Below are positions 1-9,135 of a stretch of DNA of 64,000 nt, in pieces. The notes under the pieces were generated by a model. The model worked only from the letters and a program-made list of their open reading frames with translations, was not told where the DNA came from and did not search any database. How positions within the stretch are numbered: the stretch's first letter is position 1; the number at the start of each line of letters is the position of its first letter. A program made the translations under genes and the position numbers. The stretch lies in the NCBI RefSeq assembly GCF_900092135.1, contig NZ_FMYF01000005.1:186001-250000 (forward strand). The letters run 5' to 3'. Source of the DNA: Raineyella antarctica (GTDB lineage Bacteria; Actinomycetota; Actinomycetes; Propionibacteriales; Propionibacteriaceae).

Positions 1-1383
1 GACCATGTTGCCCAGGATGCCGGTGCTCATCAGGAACGAGCTCAGCACCACCAGGCCGAAGATGCCCCGGCTGAAGCCGGGGACATGGATCCGGCGACCA
101 CCCGCCGGGACGTGGGTGAACCAGCCGTAGGACTCCACCTCGCGTCGCAGCGAGGCGACCATGGAGTCGTGCGCGGCCGTCAGCTCCCCCGCGGTGCCGA
201 GCTGGACGGACCGGCCGGGACGTCCACCCGGGAAGAGGGTGTCGACGAGCACCGCCTCGTGCTGGGACCGGACGGCGAGCGGATCGACCAGGGTGACCAC
301 GTACCCGCTCTCCGCATCCCCGGAGAGCTTCAGCACGCCGTGCACGGCCATGTCGACGAGGGTGGCCGCGGTCTCCCGCGGTTCCAGCTTGCCGTCCATC
401 AGCAGTCCCGCCTCTGCCACCGAGATGGGCGGCGGGCTGAACGAGACCGGGACCTGGATGCCACGGGGCGACGGGCCGACCCGCCCCTCCTGGCCACGTG
501 GGGGAACGACGCCCGGTGGGAGGTCGACGTAGCGCTTGTCCCGTCGCGAGCGAACCAGGAGGGCGCCGCCGACCGCGGCCACCAGCGCACTCGCCCCGGT
601 CAGGCCGGCGGCGGTGGTGACCTGGCGCTGCTGCTGTGCCTGGGCGCTGGGAACGATGATCGGCTTGTTGTCACTGATCAGGCCGGACCTGATCTTCGCA
701 GAGACGGTGAGCCCTTCACCCGGCTGGACGGTCCGCTGCCTGACCTGCACGACCCCATCGGTGAGGGTGGAGCTGTCGCAGCGGGTCGTGCTCTTCGGCG
801 GGCCCACGTAGCAGGCCACGTCCGTGGCGCCCTGGGGGACCGTGACGCTGACGGCGACGTCATTGAGGGGCGCCTGCCACTCGAAGCCGGTGGCATCCCA
901 GTAGAACTCGTCGTACGCACTCTGGCTGCGCAGTGCCCCGCGCATGGTGTAGTTGAGCACGTACGTCGCGGTGGGGGCACTGATCGTCCGGTTGGGGTCG
1001 CCGATGCGGATCCGCAGGTACTCGGTCCGTGGCTGGCTTGCCGTGACCGGGGAGGTGCTGTACTGGGCCGGCGCGTCCGGGCTCGAGACCCTGATGTTGC
1101 TGTACTCGTACGAGACGTCCTTGCTGGTGTCGTTGCTCTCCGGCTCGCGGGTGACGAGGTAGCGGTCGATGCCGTGCCGGCCCGAGGAGGTCCCGAAGCG
1201 GTAGACGAGGCGCTCGGTGACGTCGACGGTGCCGTCGGTGCGGACCACGTAGTCGATCGCGAAGGAGTCGACCTGGTCGCCGGCGGCATGTGCCGGCGTG
1301 GCGAGGCCGGGGGCAACCACGGCCAGCAGGACGAACAGGGCGGCGAGCACCCCGCCGAGGCGACCGGAGCAGCGGCGCTTCAT
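1..1383 (-). CDS. DUF2207 family membrane protein, C-terminus cut by window edge
   Basis: The first 461 residues are visible; the gene runs off the left edge. It has a Sec signal peptide (about residues 1-33, ending ATPAHA), a long extracytoplasmic beta-rich region that includes a [11 protein letters not shown]-like stretch typical of DUF2207 proteins, a membrane segment near residues 250-272 followed by basic residues, and a second hydrophobic segment at the window edge. The ATG overlaps the smpB stop codon as ATGA, so the two are probably translationally coupled. DUF2207 proteins are predicted membrane proteins of unknown function, and nothing here adds a role. The family call rests on overall layout. 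Confidence 0.75.
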   Translation of the reverse strand, partial: MKRRCSGRLGGVLAALFVLLAVVAPGLATPAHAAGDQVDSFAIDYVVRTDGTVDVTERLVYRFGTSSGRHGIDRYLVTREPESNDTSKDVSYEYSNIRVSSPDAPAQYSTSPVTASQPRTEYLRIRIGDPNRTISAPTATYVLNYTMRGALRSQSAYDEFYWDATGFEWQAPLNDVAVSVTVPQGATDVACYVGPPKSTTRCDSSTLTDGVVQVRQRTVQPGEGLTVSAKIRSGLISDNKPIIVPSAQAQQQRQVTTAAGLTGASALVAAVGGALLVRSRRDKRYVDLPPGVVPPRGQEGRVGPSPRGIQVPVSFSPPPISVAEAGLLMDGKLEPRETAATLVDMAVHGVLKLSGDAESGYVVTLVDPLAVRSQHEAVLVDTLFPGGRPGRSVQLGTAGELTAAHDSMVASLRREVESYGWFTHVPAGGRRIHVPGFSRGIFGLVVLSSFLMSTGILGNMV

Positions 1384-1856
1384 CGACGGCCCTTGCGACG
1401 GGCGGACAGTACGCGTTCGGTCTCGCGGCGGGCATCGCGCTCGGCCAGGGACTGGCGCTTGTCCCATTCCTTCTTGCCGGTGGCCACACCGACCTCGACC
1501 TTGGCGTAGCCGTCCTTGAAGTAGATCTTCAGGGGGATCAGGGTGGTGCCCGAGCCGTTGAGGTCGCGTTCGAGCCGGTCGATCTCCTTGCGGTTCAGCA
1601 GCAACTTGCGGGTGCGCCGTGCCGAGTGGTTGGTCCAGGTGCCGTGGCTGTACTCGGGGATGTTGGCCTGGCGCAGCCAGACCTCGCCGTCGTCGACGGT
1701 CGCGAAGGAGTCGACGATCGACGCGCGGCCCTCCCGCAGCGACTTGACCTCGGTGCCCTGGAGCACGATGCCGGCCTCGTACGTCTGGTGGATCGTGTAG
1801 TCGTGCCGCGCCTTCTTGTTCTGCGCCACGAGTTTCGTGCCGGTCTCCTTCGCCAT
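1380..1856 (-). CDS. smpB: SsrA-binding protein SmpB
   Basis: 158 residues, the usual length. SmpB binds tmRNA and brings it to stalled ribosomes for trans-translation. The N-terminal half carries the family's recognisable motifs ([25 protein letters not shown]) that form the OB-fold RNA-binding surface, and the C-terminus is the basic tail ([19 protein letters not shown]) that enters the decoding site. It lies downstream of the ftsE-ftsX-hydrolase group, an arrangement common in actinobacteria. No ssrA gene was recognised nearby, so tmRNA is presumably encoded elsewhere. Confidence 0.97.
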   Translation of the reverse strand: MAKETGTKLVAQNKKARHDYTIHQTYEAGIVLQGTEVKSLREGRASIVDSFATVDDGEVWLRQANIPEYSHGTWTNHSARRTRKLLLNRKEIDRLERDLNGSGTTLIPLKIYFKDGYAKVEVGVATGKKEWDKRQSLAERDARRETERVLSARRKGRR

Positions 1857-1882
1857 GGCGCCATCATCCCAGAGACCACAAA

Positions 1883-1909
1883 CGGCGCGCCGGTCGGTCC
1901 GGCGCGCCG
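1883..1909 (-). terminator. Hairpin terminator after the M23 hydrolase gene
   Basis: A perfect 11-bp inverted repeat (CGGCGCGCCGG / CCGGCGCGCCG) around a 5-nt loop lies between the hydrolase stop codon and the smpB start. Read on the minus strand it is followed by TTTGTGG, a weak T tract. It would partly separate smpB from the fts genes. Confidence 0.6.
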
Positions 1910-1958
1910 CTCGCTGTGCGGGGAATCTGCTCGTTCGGGGTTGTCTGTCGACGCCGGG

Positions 1959-3371
1959 TCAGAGGACCGTCTGCGGGTTCACCATCTGCCCGTTGCGCCA
2001 GACCATGAAGTGCAGGTGGCAGCCGGTCGAGTAGCCGGTGGTGCCTACGTACCCGATGACCTGGCCCTGCTTGACCGTCTGGCCGACCGAGACGTTGTAG
2101 CGGGACAGGTGGTTGTAGGCGGTGGTGGTGCGCTTGCCACCGAGGGTCCCGTGGTCGATGAACAGCCGGTTGCCGTAGCCGGCGTTGTAGTAGCGCTGGC
2201 TGACCCTGCCGTTCGCGACCGCACGGATCGGGGTGCCGCAGGCGGCACCGAAGTCGGTGCCGTCGTGCAGCTTGTAGATCTTGGTGATCGGGTGCACCCG
2301 CATGCCGTACACGGACGTGATCGGGGCGCCCGCGACGGGCATGATCAGCCCGGCCCAGGACTGCCTGTTGGTGACCTTGGCGGCCGACGAGCTGGTCTTC
2401 GTGCCCGCGGACACGTTGGATGAGGTGACTGCCGGCGCGGCCGGCTTCGCCGCACTGGCGGCCTTGGCCGCCTCGGCGGCGGCCTGGGCGGCAGCCGCCT
2501 CGCGAGCCTTTCGGTCCGCCTCCGCCTTGGCCTCGGCGGCCTTGGCTGCTGCCTCGTCACGGGCGACGATGTCGGCGTTGACCTTCTCGCGCTCCGTACT
2601 GAGCTGCTCGTACGCCTTCTTGTCCGCGTCCACCTGTTCCTGGGCGGCCTGCTGGGCGCTCTTGTTCGCCGCGACGGCCGCGGACACCGAGGCCTGCTGC
2701 TGGGCCTCGGCGGCCTCCAGCTCCTTCAGCGAGGCGAGCACCTGGGCCGCGGCATCCTTCTGCGCGGCGACCTTCTGCTGCGCCTCGACCTTGGCCGCCC
2801 GGGCCGTCTCGAGGGTGGTCTGCATCTCGTTCAACCGGTCCAGCTGGGCCTGGTTGGTGTCCATCATGGTCGTCGACAACTGGATGCGGGTCTGCAACCC
2901 CGCGGAGGAGCCCTGCCCGACGAGGAGAGCGACCCCCATCAGGTTGTGCTGGCGCTGGTACTGCTCGCGGGCGATCCCGCCGATCATGGCCCGCTGCCCG
3001 GCGATCGCCCGTTCTCCGGCGGCCACGGCCGCCTCGGCGGTGGCCAGTTCCGCCTCCGCGTCGACGAGCGAGGCGGCCAGTCGCGCATCCTCGGCCTTCG
3101 CCCCCGCGACCTCGTCGCGGGTCCGGGCCAGGGTCGCCTCGGCTGCGGACAGCTGGCCCTGGGACGTCTCCAGTCGCGCCACGGCATCCTGCAGGGCCTG
3201 GCTCGACTCCCCCATCGACGACGAGGCGGTGTCGATCTGGCTGGAGAGCTCCTGCTTGCGATCGTCCAGCTGGTCCGCCGAGGCCGGGATGGCGTACCCC
3301 AGACCCAGCGCAGCGACGATACTCACGGCGGCCATACGGATGGCCAATCGTCGTCGTGGTGTCGTGGTCAT
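1959..3371 (-). CDS. Coiled-coil M23 (LytM) peptidoglycan hydrolase, probable FtsEX partner
   Basis: 470 residues. An N-terminal signal peptide (about 1-32, ending IPASA) is followed by a long Ala/Glu/Lys/Gln-rich coiled coil to about residue 290, an Ala/Pro linker and a C-terminal M23 domain. The metal-binding motifs are intact: HDGTD near residue 368 and HLH near residue 451, so the domain looks catalytically competent. The layout resembles the EnvC/PcsB/RipC class of hydrolases that FtsEX activates at the septum, and ftsX ends about 40 nt upstream. The ATG at 3371 is chosen because AGGGGAA precedes it and the signal peptide then starts properly; an upstream in-frame start at 3395 has no such site. 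Confidence 0.88.
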   Translation of the reverse strand: MTTTPRRRLAIRMAAVSIVAALGLGYAIPASADQLDDRKQELSSQIDTASSSMGESSQALQDAVARLETSQGQLSAAEATLARTRDEVAGAKAEDARLAASLVDAEAELATAEAAVAAGERAIAGQRAMIGGIAREQYQRQHNLMGVALLVGQGSSAGLQTRIQLSTTMMDTNQAQLDRLNEMQTTLETARAAKVEAQQKVAAQKDAAAQVLASLKELEAAEAQQQASVSAAVAANKSAQQAAQEQVDADKKAYEQLSTEREKVNADIVARDEAAAKAAEAKAEADRKAREAAAAQAAAEAAKAASAAKPAAPAVTSSNVSAGTKTSSSAAKVTNRQSWAGLIMPVAGAPITSVYGMRVHPITKIYKLHDGTDFGAACGTPIRAVANGRVSQRYYNAGYGNRLFIDHGTLGGKRTTTAYNHLSRYNVSVGQTVKQGQVIGYVGTTGYSTGCHLHFMVWRNGQMVNPQTVL

Positions 3372-3408
3372 TGTCGTTCCCCTGTCCCTCAGCATGTGGG
3401 TCCCCCGA

Positions 3409-4317
3409 TCACACGCGGAGGTGTTTGTTGGTGGCGATCAATGTCGGAATAATAGAAAGCACGACCGCCACCCCGGCAAGTCCGGCAATGGCGATACCCG
3501 CCTCCGTCCATCCGATCCAGGGCAAAGTCTGGATCGAGACTTCAGCATTACGGACGACCAGCGAGTACATTCCGGCGACCAGCGTGGCTGCCGCCAGGAG
3601 GGCACCGACCAGCCCTGCGAGCAGCGTCTCGAGGACGAACGGCATGGTGATGTAGGTGTTCGACGCGCCGACCAGCCGCATGATGCTGATCTCCCTGCGC
3701 CTGGCGAACACCGCCAGCCGGATGGTATTGCCGATCTGCAGCGCGGCCGCCAGGAGCAGCAGCGCACTGGTCCCGATGGCCACCCACTGGGCCGTACGCA
3801 ACCACTGGAAGAGCGGGTCGAGCACCTCCCGCAGGTCCTGGACCGCCTGCACCCCGGGCATCCCCGCGACGTCGTTGACCACGCCCTGGTACTGCTGCGG
3901 GTCGACCAACTTGACCCGGAACGACTCCTGCATCTGGTCGACGGTCAGCGAGTCACGGATCGGGCTGTCCTTGTAGGAGGCCACGAAGTCGTCGTACGCC
4001 TGCTGCTTGGACTCGGCGAAGACCTGGCTGACCTGCGGGTTGGCGTGCAGGGCAGCCTCCACCGTGGCCCGCTGCTGGGGGGTGATCCCCTGGCCCGGCG
4101 TGCAGTTGTCCCCCGCCGTGTCAGGGGTGCACAGGAAGATCGAGATCTCGACCTTGTCGTACCAGCGCCCCTTCATCAGCTCGATCTGCTGGGCCGCGAG
4201 CAGGCCGCCCCCGAACAGGACGAGTGAGACCCACATGGTGACGATGATCGCGACCATCATCGAGGCGTTGCGATGGACCCCGGTCCAGGTCTCCGAAAGA
4301 ATATGACGGAATCTCAT
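3409..4317 (-). CDS. ftsX: Cell division ABC permease-like protein FtsX
   Basis: 302 residues. One membrane segment near residues 20-42, a large extracellular loop of about 130 residues, then three segments near 178-200, 228-252 and 270-292, which is the standard FtsX topology. FtsX passes FtsE ATPase activity across the membrane to a cell-wall hydrolase through its external loop. The ATG at 4317 follows AGGAGG at 7 nt spacing, so it is preferred over a GTG two codons upstream. It begins 12 nt after ftsE ends and is followed by the M23 hydrolase, the likely partner. Confidence 0.95.
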   Translation of the reverse strand: MRFRHILSETWTGVHRNASMMVAIIVTMWVSLVLFGGGLLAAQQIELMKGRWYDKVEISIFLCTPDTAGDNCTPGQGITPQQRATVEAALHANPQVSQVFAESKQQAYDDFVASYKDSPIRDSLTVDQMQESFRVKLVDPQQYQGVVNDVAGMPGVQAVQDLREVLDPLFQWLRTAQWVAIGTSALLLLAAALQIGNTIRLAVFARRREISIMRLVGASNTYITMPFVLETLLAGLVGALLAAATLVAGMYSLVVRNAEVSIQTLPWIGWTEAGIAIAGLAGVAVVLSIIPTLIATNKHLRV

Positions 4318-4329
4318 TCCCACCCCTCC

Positions 4330-5019
4330 TCAGGCCTGGTAGCCGTACGTGCCCTTGCCCTGGTCGCGGACCAGGTCACCGTTGACGAGCTCCACCACGC
4401 GCTTGCGCATCTGGTCGACGATCGTCGAGTCGTGCGTGGCCATCACCACCGTCGTCCCCTGGCGGTTGATCCGGTCGAGGACCTTCATGATGCCCACGCT
4501 GGTGGCGGGGTCCAGGTTGCCGGTCGGCTCGTCCGCGATCAGGATCATCGGACGGTTGACCACCGCGCGGGCGATCGCCACGCGCTGCTGCTCGCCTCCG
4601 GAGAGCTCGTCGACCAGGCGGTCCCCCTTGTCCGCCAGCCCGACCAGTTCCAGCGTCTCCGGCACCATCGACCGGATGTCCCGCCGGGAGTAGCCGGTGA
4701 CCTGCAGGGCGAAGGCGACGTTCCCCCACACGGTCTTGCCCGGTAGCAGCCGGAAGTCCTGGAACACGGTCCCGATCTGGCGACGCAACTTGGGCACCCG
4801 CCAGGACGGCAGGTTGGAGATGTCACCGCCATCGACGAAGACGCTCCCCCGGGTGGGCCGCAGCTCGCGCAGCACCAGTCGGATGAACGTGGACTTGCCC
4901 GAGCCGGAGCGACCGACCAGGAAGGCGAACTCGCCCCTGTCGATCTCGAGGGTGATGTTCCTCAGGGCTGCCCGGGGTTGTCCCGGGTACTTCTTGCTGA
5001 CGTTGTCAAAGCGAATCAT
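4330..5019 (-). CDS. ftsE: Cell division ATP-binding protein FtsE
   Basis: 229 residues, the full length for FtsE. Walker A is GRSGSGKST near residue 36, the signature is LSGGEQQR near 137, Walker B is LIADEPT, and the H-loop is MATHD. It powers FtsX on the cytoplasmic side of the division membrane. The sequence before ATG has no purine-rich ribosome site (CCTCCTCCC on the coding strand). A TANNNT hexamer (TAGACT) lies about 80 nt upstream, so the promoter may be between prfB and ftsE. Confidence 0.96.
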   Translation of the reverse strand: MIRFDNVSKKYPGQPRAALRNITLEIDRGEFAFLVGRSGSGKSTFIRLVLRELRPTRGSVFVDGGDISNLPSWRVPKLRRQIGTVFQDFRLLPGKTVWGNVAFALQVTGYSRRDIRSMVPETLELVGLADKGDRLVDELSGGEQQRVAIARAVVNRPMILIADEPTGNLDPATSVGIMKVLDRINRQGTTVVMATHDSTIVDQMRKRVVELVNGDLVRDQGKGTYGYQA

Positions 5020-5169
5020 GGGAGGAGGGCCGACTGGAGGATGGGGAAGTGCCGGTTGGCATACCGGTGCTCACTGGGGGGACGTACACGGCCCACGGTG
5101 AGTCTAAGCACAGCGGGCCCCGCCACCCGGACATCACCCTCCCCCCGGCGCGTCACGCCGCAGGCGCCC

Positions 5170-6285
5170 CTAGCGCGCGGCGAGCTCCTGCTGCTTGCGC
5201 CAGCGGATGCCGGCGTCGACGAACTCGTCGATCGCGCCGTCGAAGACCGCCTCGGGGTTGCCGACCTCGCAGTCGGTGCGCAGGTCCTTGACCATCTGGT
5301 AGGGGTGCAGGACGTAGGAGCGCATCTGCGAGCCCCAGGAGTTGCCGCCGTCGCTCTTCAGGGCGTTCATCTCGGCCTCACGGTCCTTGCGGGCCTTCTC
5401 CAGCAGGCGGGCCTGGAGCACGCGCAGGGCGGCGGCCTTGTTCTGGATCTGCGACTTCTCGTTCTGGCAGGACACCACCAGGCCGGTCGGCAGGTGCGTG
5501 ATGCGGACGGCGGAGTCGGTGGTGTTCACCGACTGGCCACCCGGGCCCGAGGAGCGGAAGACGTCCACCCGGATGTCCTGCTCGGGGATGTCGATGTGGT
5601 CGGTCTCCTCCACCACGGGCAGCACCTCGACGCCGGCGAACGACGTCTGGCGGCGTCCCTGGTTGTCGAACGGGGAGATCCGGACCAGCCGGTGGGTGCC
5701 CTGCTCGACCGAGAGGGTGCCGTAGGCGTACGGCGCCTTGACCTGGAACGTGGCCGACTTGATGCCCGCCTCCTCGGCGTACGAGATGTCGTAGACCTCG
5801 GTCGGGTAGCCGTGGCGCTCCGACCAGCGCAGGTACATGCGCATCAGCATCTCGGCGAAGTCGGCGGCATCGACGCCACCGGCCTCGGAGCGGATGGTGA
5901 CGACCGCGTCGCGCTCGTCGTACTCCCCCGACAGCAGGGTGCGGACCTCGAGGGCGTCCAGCGTGGTCCGCAGGGAGGCGGCTTCCTGGACCGCGTCCTC
6001 GAGGACGGAGGCGTCGTTCTCCTCCTCGGCCAACTGGACCATGACCTGCAGGTCCTCGAGGCGCTGGCGCAGGCCGGTGAGCCGCTTCAGCTCCGCCTGC
6101 AGGAAGGACAGCCGGGAGGTGACGCGCTGGGCGTTCTCCTGGTCGTCCCACAGGTCGGGGGCCGACACCTGCTGCTCGAGGTCGGCGATCTCCGTCGCCA
6201 TGGCGGCCGGGTCGGAAACGGACTCGATCTGCCCGAGGGCGCGATCGAGGGCCGTGATGGTCTCACTGATGTCTTCGGCTGCCAC
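5170..6285 (-). CDS. prfB: Peptide chain release factor 2
   Basis: 371 residues. It terminates translation at UGA and UAA. The stop-codon recognition motif SPF ([11 protein letters not shown]) lies near residue 207 and the catalytic GGQ (SGPGGQSVN) near 245. The GTG at 6285 is chosen because homology-like sequence begins there ([18 protein letters not shown]); in-frame upstream codons look non-coding. The reading frame is continuous from the start, so the CTTTGA programmed frameshift used by E. coli prfB is absent. TAGACT sits 8 nt before the GTG and no ribosome site is visible, consistent with a leaderless mRNA. Confidence 0.96.
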   Translation of the reverse strand: MAAEDISETITALDRALGQIESVSDPAAMATEIADLEQQVSAPDLWDDQENAQRVTSRLSFLQAELKRLTGLRQRLEDLQVMVQLAEEENDASVLEDAVQEAASLRTTLDALEVRTLLSGEYDERDAVVTIRSEAGGVDAADFAEMLMRMYLRWSERHGYPTEVYDISYAEEAGIKSATFQVKAPYAYGTLSVEQGTHRLVRISPFDNQGRRQTSFAGVEVLPVVEETDHIDIPEQDIRVDVFRSSGPGGQSVNTTDSAVRITHLPTGLVVSCQNEKSQIQNKAAALRVLQARLLEKARKDREAEMNALKSDGGNSWGSQMRSYVLHPYQMVKDLRTDCEVGNPEAVFDGAIDEFVDAGIRWRKQQELAAR

Positions 6286-6351
6286 GAAGCAGGAGTCTAT
6301 AACGTCCCGCCCCGCCCGCCGAGTGGAACGCCTGCGTGAGAAGCTGAGGCC

Positions 6352-7068
6352 ATGACGACTCACATCGTGACCCTGGGTGGCGGGGGCTTCTCCGCGTCAG
6401 CCACGGGGGCAGCAACGAAGCTCGACAAGTACGTTGTCGACCTCGCCGGCAAGCCCAATCCCGTGGTGGCCTTCCTGCCGACCGCCTCCGCCGACGACCC
6501 GCGCTACGTCAACCGGTTCCTGACCGCGTACGGCGCCCTGGGGATCCGGCCGATCGTGGTGACCCTCTGGCAGGACGCGGCCCGGTCGGTCTCCCGGCTC
6601 GACGAGGCCGACGTCCTCGTCGTCGGTGGCGGCCTGACGGTGAACCTGCTGGCGCTGTGGGAGGCGCATGGGGTGTCGGCCAAGATCCGCCAACTGGTCG
6701 AGTCGGGCAAGGACCTCGTCATCGCCGGGTACGCGGCCGGCGGCGGTGCCTTCTTCGAGGGCTGCACCACCGACTCGTTCGGGCCGGTGATGGCCTGGCG
6801 GGGCGGCCTGGGGATCCTGCCCGGTTCCTTCTGCTCCCACTACCACTCCGAGGGCGACCGCGCCCCGATCTTCGCCGAGGCTGTCGGCGAGGGCTCCCTG
6901 CCCAGCGGCTACGGCGTCGACGACGGTGCGGCGATCGTCTGGGTGGACGCGAAGCCCAAGCACTTCCTGGCCGAGGACACCGAGGCCAAGGTGTACCGGG
7001 TCGAGGGCACCGAGGAGCCCACCTCGTCGGGTGTCTACATCACTGCCGAGCGGATGCGGGTGCTCTGA
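6352..7068 (+). CDS. Peptidase E (S51) family protein lacking the nucleophile serine
   Basis: 238 residues, the family length. Conserved stretches include [33 protein letters not shown] and [12 protein letters not shown], the last holding the expected catalytic His. Known PepE and cyanophycinase-type enzymes carry the nucleophile in GxSAG; here the elbow reads GYAAGGGA, so Ala128 replaces Ser. The protein is therefore probably a pseudoenzyme, or uses different chemistry. It is transcribed away from prfB across a 66-bp gap and followed by a strong hairpin. The family call is firm; aspartyl dipeptidase activity is doubtful. Confidence 0.85.
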   Translation: MTTHIVTLGGGGFSASATGAATKLDKYVVDLAGKPNPVVAFLPTASADDPRYVNRFLTAYGALGIRPIVVTLWQDAARSVSRLDEADVLVVGGGLTVNLLALWEAHGVSAKIRQLVESGKDLVIAGYAAGGGAFFEGCTTDSFGPVMAWRGGLGILPGSFCSHYHSEGDRAPIFAEAVGEGSLPSGYGVDDGAAIVWVDAKPKHFLAEDTEAKVYRVEGTEEPTSSGVYITAERMRVL

Positions 7069-7088
7069 GCATCCGTCGGACAACCGGT

Positions 7089-7128
7089 GCGGGCCGGGTC
7101 GGGGCCAAGGGGCTGCGACCCGGCCCGC
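7089..7128 (+). terminator. Hairpin terminator after the PepE-like gene
   Basis: A perfect 13-bp inverted repeat (GCGGGCCGGGTCG / CGACCCGGCCCGC) with a 14-nt loop, followed by TTGTATTG. It separates the PepE-like gene from the sugar importer. The rest of the 163-bp gap holds no gene that I can support. Confidence 0.75.
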
Positions 7129-7231
7129 TTGTATTGCCCGAAGTGCTTCCCATCCAGTGGCGTATGGGCGGATGATCAGTCGAAGGGCCCATCGGGAGAA
7201 CCCTGGGCCGTCGCACGATTGAGGAGTTCTC

Positions 7232-8320
7232 GTGAACACTCGATTCACCCGATTCGCGGCCGTCGCCGCTGCTGGTCTCTCCCTCGCCGTGATGGCAGGG
7301 TGCAGCGGGAACAAGACAACACCGACGCCCGCAGGCTCCACAGCGGCGAGTAGTGACGTCTCGGCCACCATCGCCCTCCTGCTCCCCGAGACGAAGACCA
7401 CCCGGTACGAGACCTTCGACAAGCCGTACTTCGAGGCGGCCCTGAAGACCGAATGCCCGAAGTGCACCCTGATCTACAACAACGCCAACCAGGATGCGGC
7501 CAAGCAACAGCAGCAGGCAGAGTCGGCCATGACCCAGGGGGCGAAGGTCCTCGTGCTCGACGCGGTCGACGGCAAGTCGGCCCAGACGATCGTCAACGAG
7601 GCCAAGGCCAAGGGTGTCAAGGTCGTCGCGTACGACCGCTTCGTGGCCGGGTCCGACTACTACGTCTCCTTCGACAACCTGAAGGTCGGCGAACTGCAGG
7701 CCCAGACCCTGGTGGACATCCTGAAGAAGTCCGGGAAGACCAGCGGCGACCTGGTCATGATCAACGGCTCGCCGACGGACGCCAATGCCGCCGACTTCAA
7801 GAAGGGCGCACACAGCGTCCTCGACACGTCCGGCTTCACCATCAAGGCCGAGTACGACACCCCCGACTGGAGCCCTGACAAGGCCCAGGCCTGGATGGAG
7901 GGCGAACTCACCTCCGTCAGGTCCGGTCTCGTCGGTGTCTATGCGGCCAACGACGGCGTCGCCGGCGGTGCCATCACTGCCCTCAAGGCCGGCGGCGTGA
8001 ACCCGATGGTCCCGGTCACCGGACAGGACGCGGAGATCACCGGCGTCCAGCGCGTGGTCGCCGGTGACCAGGCGATGACGGTCTACAAGGCGATCAAGCC
8101 CGAGGCCTCGGACGCGGCCAAGAACGCCGTGGCCCTGGCGAAGGGCACGGCCCCGACGTCCTCCACGACGAAGGACGGCGTGCCCGCCACCCTGCTGACC
8201 CCGGTCGCCGTGACCAAGGACAACATCAAGGACACGGTCGTCAAGGACGGCTTCTACACGATCGACCAGATCTGCACGTCGCAGTTCGCCTCCGCCTGCA
8301 GTGCGGCCGGCCTGAAGTAG
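7232..8320 (+). CDS. Sugar ABC importer substrate-binding lipoprotein, XylF/RbsB type
   Basis: 362 residues. It starts with a lipoprotein signal peptide (lipobox VMAGC near residue 24) and a Thr/Ser/Ala linker, then a periplasmic-binding fold of the xylose/ribose class (ANQDAAKQQQQAESAMTQGA, DNLKVGELQA, VYAANDGVAGGAI, VTGQDAEI). It would capture a sugar outside the membrane and deliver it to the permease encoded two genes on. The family layout is closest to D-xylose binding protein, but the substrate cannot be fixed by eye. The GTG at 7232 follows GAGGAG at 5 nt spacing. It is the first gene of a three-gene operon with no local regulator. Confidence 0.9.
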   Translation: MNTRFTRFAAVAAAGLSLAVMAGCSGNKTTPTPAGSTAASSDVSATIALLLPETKTTRYETFDKPYFEAALKTECPKCTLIYNNANQDAAKQQQQAESAMTQGAKVLVLDAVDGKSAQTIVNEAKAKGVKVVAYDRFVAGSDYYVSFDNLKVGELQAQTLVDILKKSGKTSGDLVMINGSPTDANAADFKKGAHSVLDTSGFTIKAEYDTPDWSPDKAQAWMEGELTSVRSGLVGVYAANDGVAGGAITALKAGGVNPMVPVTGQDAEITGVQRVVAGDQAMTVYKAIKPEASDAAKNAVALAKGTAPTSSTTKDGVPATLLTPVAVTKDNIKDTVVKDGFYTIDQICTSQFASACSAAGLK

Positions 8321-8352
8321 GAATCGGAAGAGACACAGGAAAGCCCAGCGAG

Positions 8353-9135
8353 ATGACTGCCACCTCCCCTCCCCCCGTCCTGTCGATGACCGGCGTATCG
8401 AAGCGATTCGGAGCCGTCCAGGCGCTCAGCAACGTCGACTTCCAGGTCAGGGCAGGGGAGGTGGTGGCCCTGGTCGGGGACAACGGTGCCGGCAAGTCGA
8501 CGCTGATCAAGGCCATCGCGGGCGTCAACCTGCCCGATGCTGGCCAGATCTACTTCAACGGCGAGCAGGTCCACATCGGCTCGCCGGCCCAGGCGCAGCG
8601 GCTCGGCATCGCCACCGTCCACCAGGACCTGGCCCTCTGCGACAACCTGGACGTGGTGATGAACCTGTTCCTCGGCAGCGAGATCACCCGCGGTCCGCTC
8701 CTGGACGAGGTCTCGATGGAGAAGGAGTCCTGGCGGCTGCTGCGTGAGCTCAGCGCCAAGATCCCCTCCGTACGGATCGCCGTCGCGAGCCTGTCCGGAG
8801 GGCAGCGCCAGACCGTCGCCATCGCGCGCGCCCTGCTGGGAGAACCCCAGGTCGTGATGCTCGACGAGCCGACCGCGGCGCTCGGCGTGGCCCAGACCGA
8901 GGAGGTCCTGGGCCTGATCGGCCGACTCCGCGAACGCAACCTCGCCGTGGTCGTCATCAGCCACAACATGGCGAACGTGATGGCCGTGGCTGACCGGGTC
9001 GTCGTCCTGCGGCTGGGCCGCAACAACGGCGAGTACCTAGTGGCCGACACCAGCGTCGAGGAGATCGTCGGGGCGATCACCGGCGCCGTCGTCCACGCCG
9101 CACCAGACGTCCCCCCTGCGGAAGCGAGCCACTGA
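8353..9135 (+). CDS. Sugar ABC importer ATPase, single-domain XylG type
   Basis: 260 residues with one nucleotide-binding domain: Walker A GDNGAGKST near residue 42, signature LSGGQRQT near 153, Walker B VVMLDEPT, H-loop ISHNM. Many carbohydrate-uptake (CUT2) ATPases are two fused domains; this one is a single domain of the kind found with FrcA- or XylG-like short forms, and presumably acts as a homodimer. It is 32 nt downstream of the binding protein and its TGA overlaps the permease ATG (TGATG). Confidence 0.93.
   Translation: MTATSPPPVLSMTGVSKRFGAVQALSNVDFQVRAGEVVALVGDNGAGKSTLIKAIAGVNLPDAGQIYFNGEQVHIGSPAQAQRLGIATVHQDLALCDNLDVVMNLFLGSEITRGPLLDEVSMEKESWRLLRELSAKIPSVRIAVASLSGGQRQTVAIARALLGEPQVVMLDEPTAALGVAQTEEVLGLIGRLRERNLAVVVISHNMANVMAVADRVVVLRLGRNNGEYLVADTSVEEIVGAITGAVVHAAPDVPPAEASH

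Noticed and set aside
1384-1958. Possible tmRNA (ssrA) gene next to smpB
   Set aside because: I looked for the alanyl-tRNA-like ends and an ANDY/ALAA-type tag and found neither. The space is filled by smpB and a terminator.
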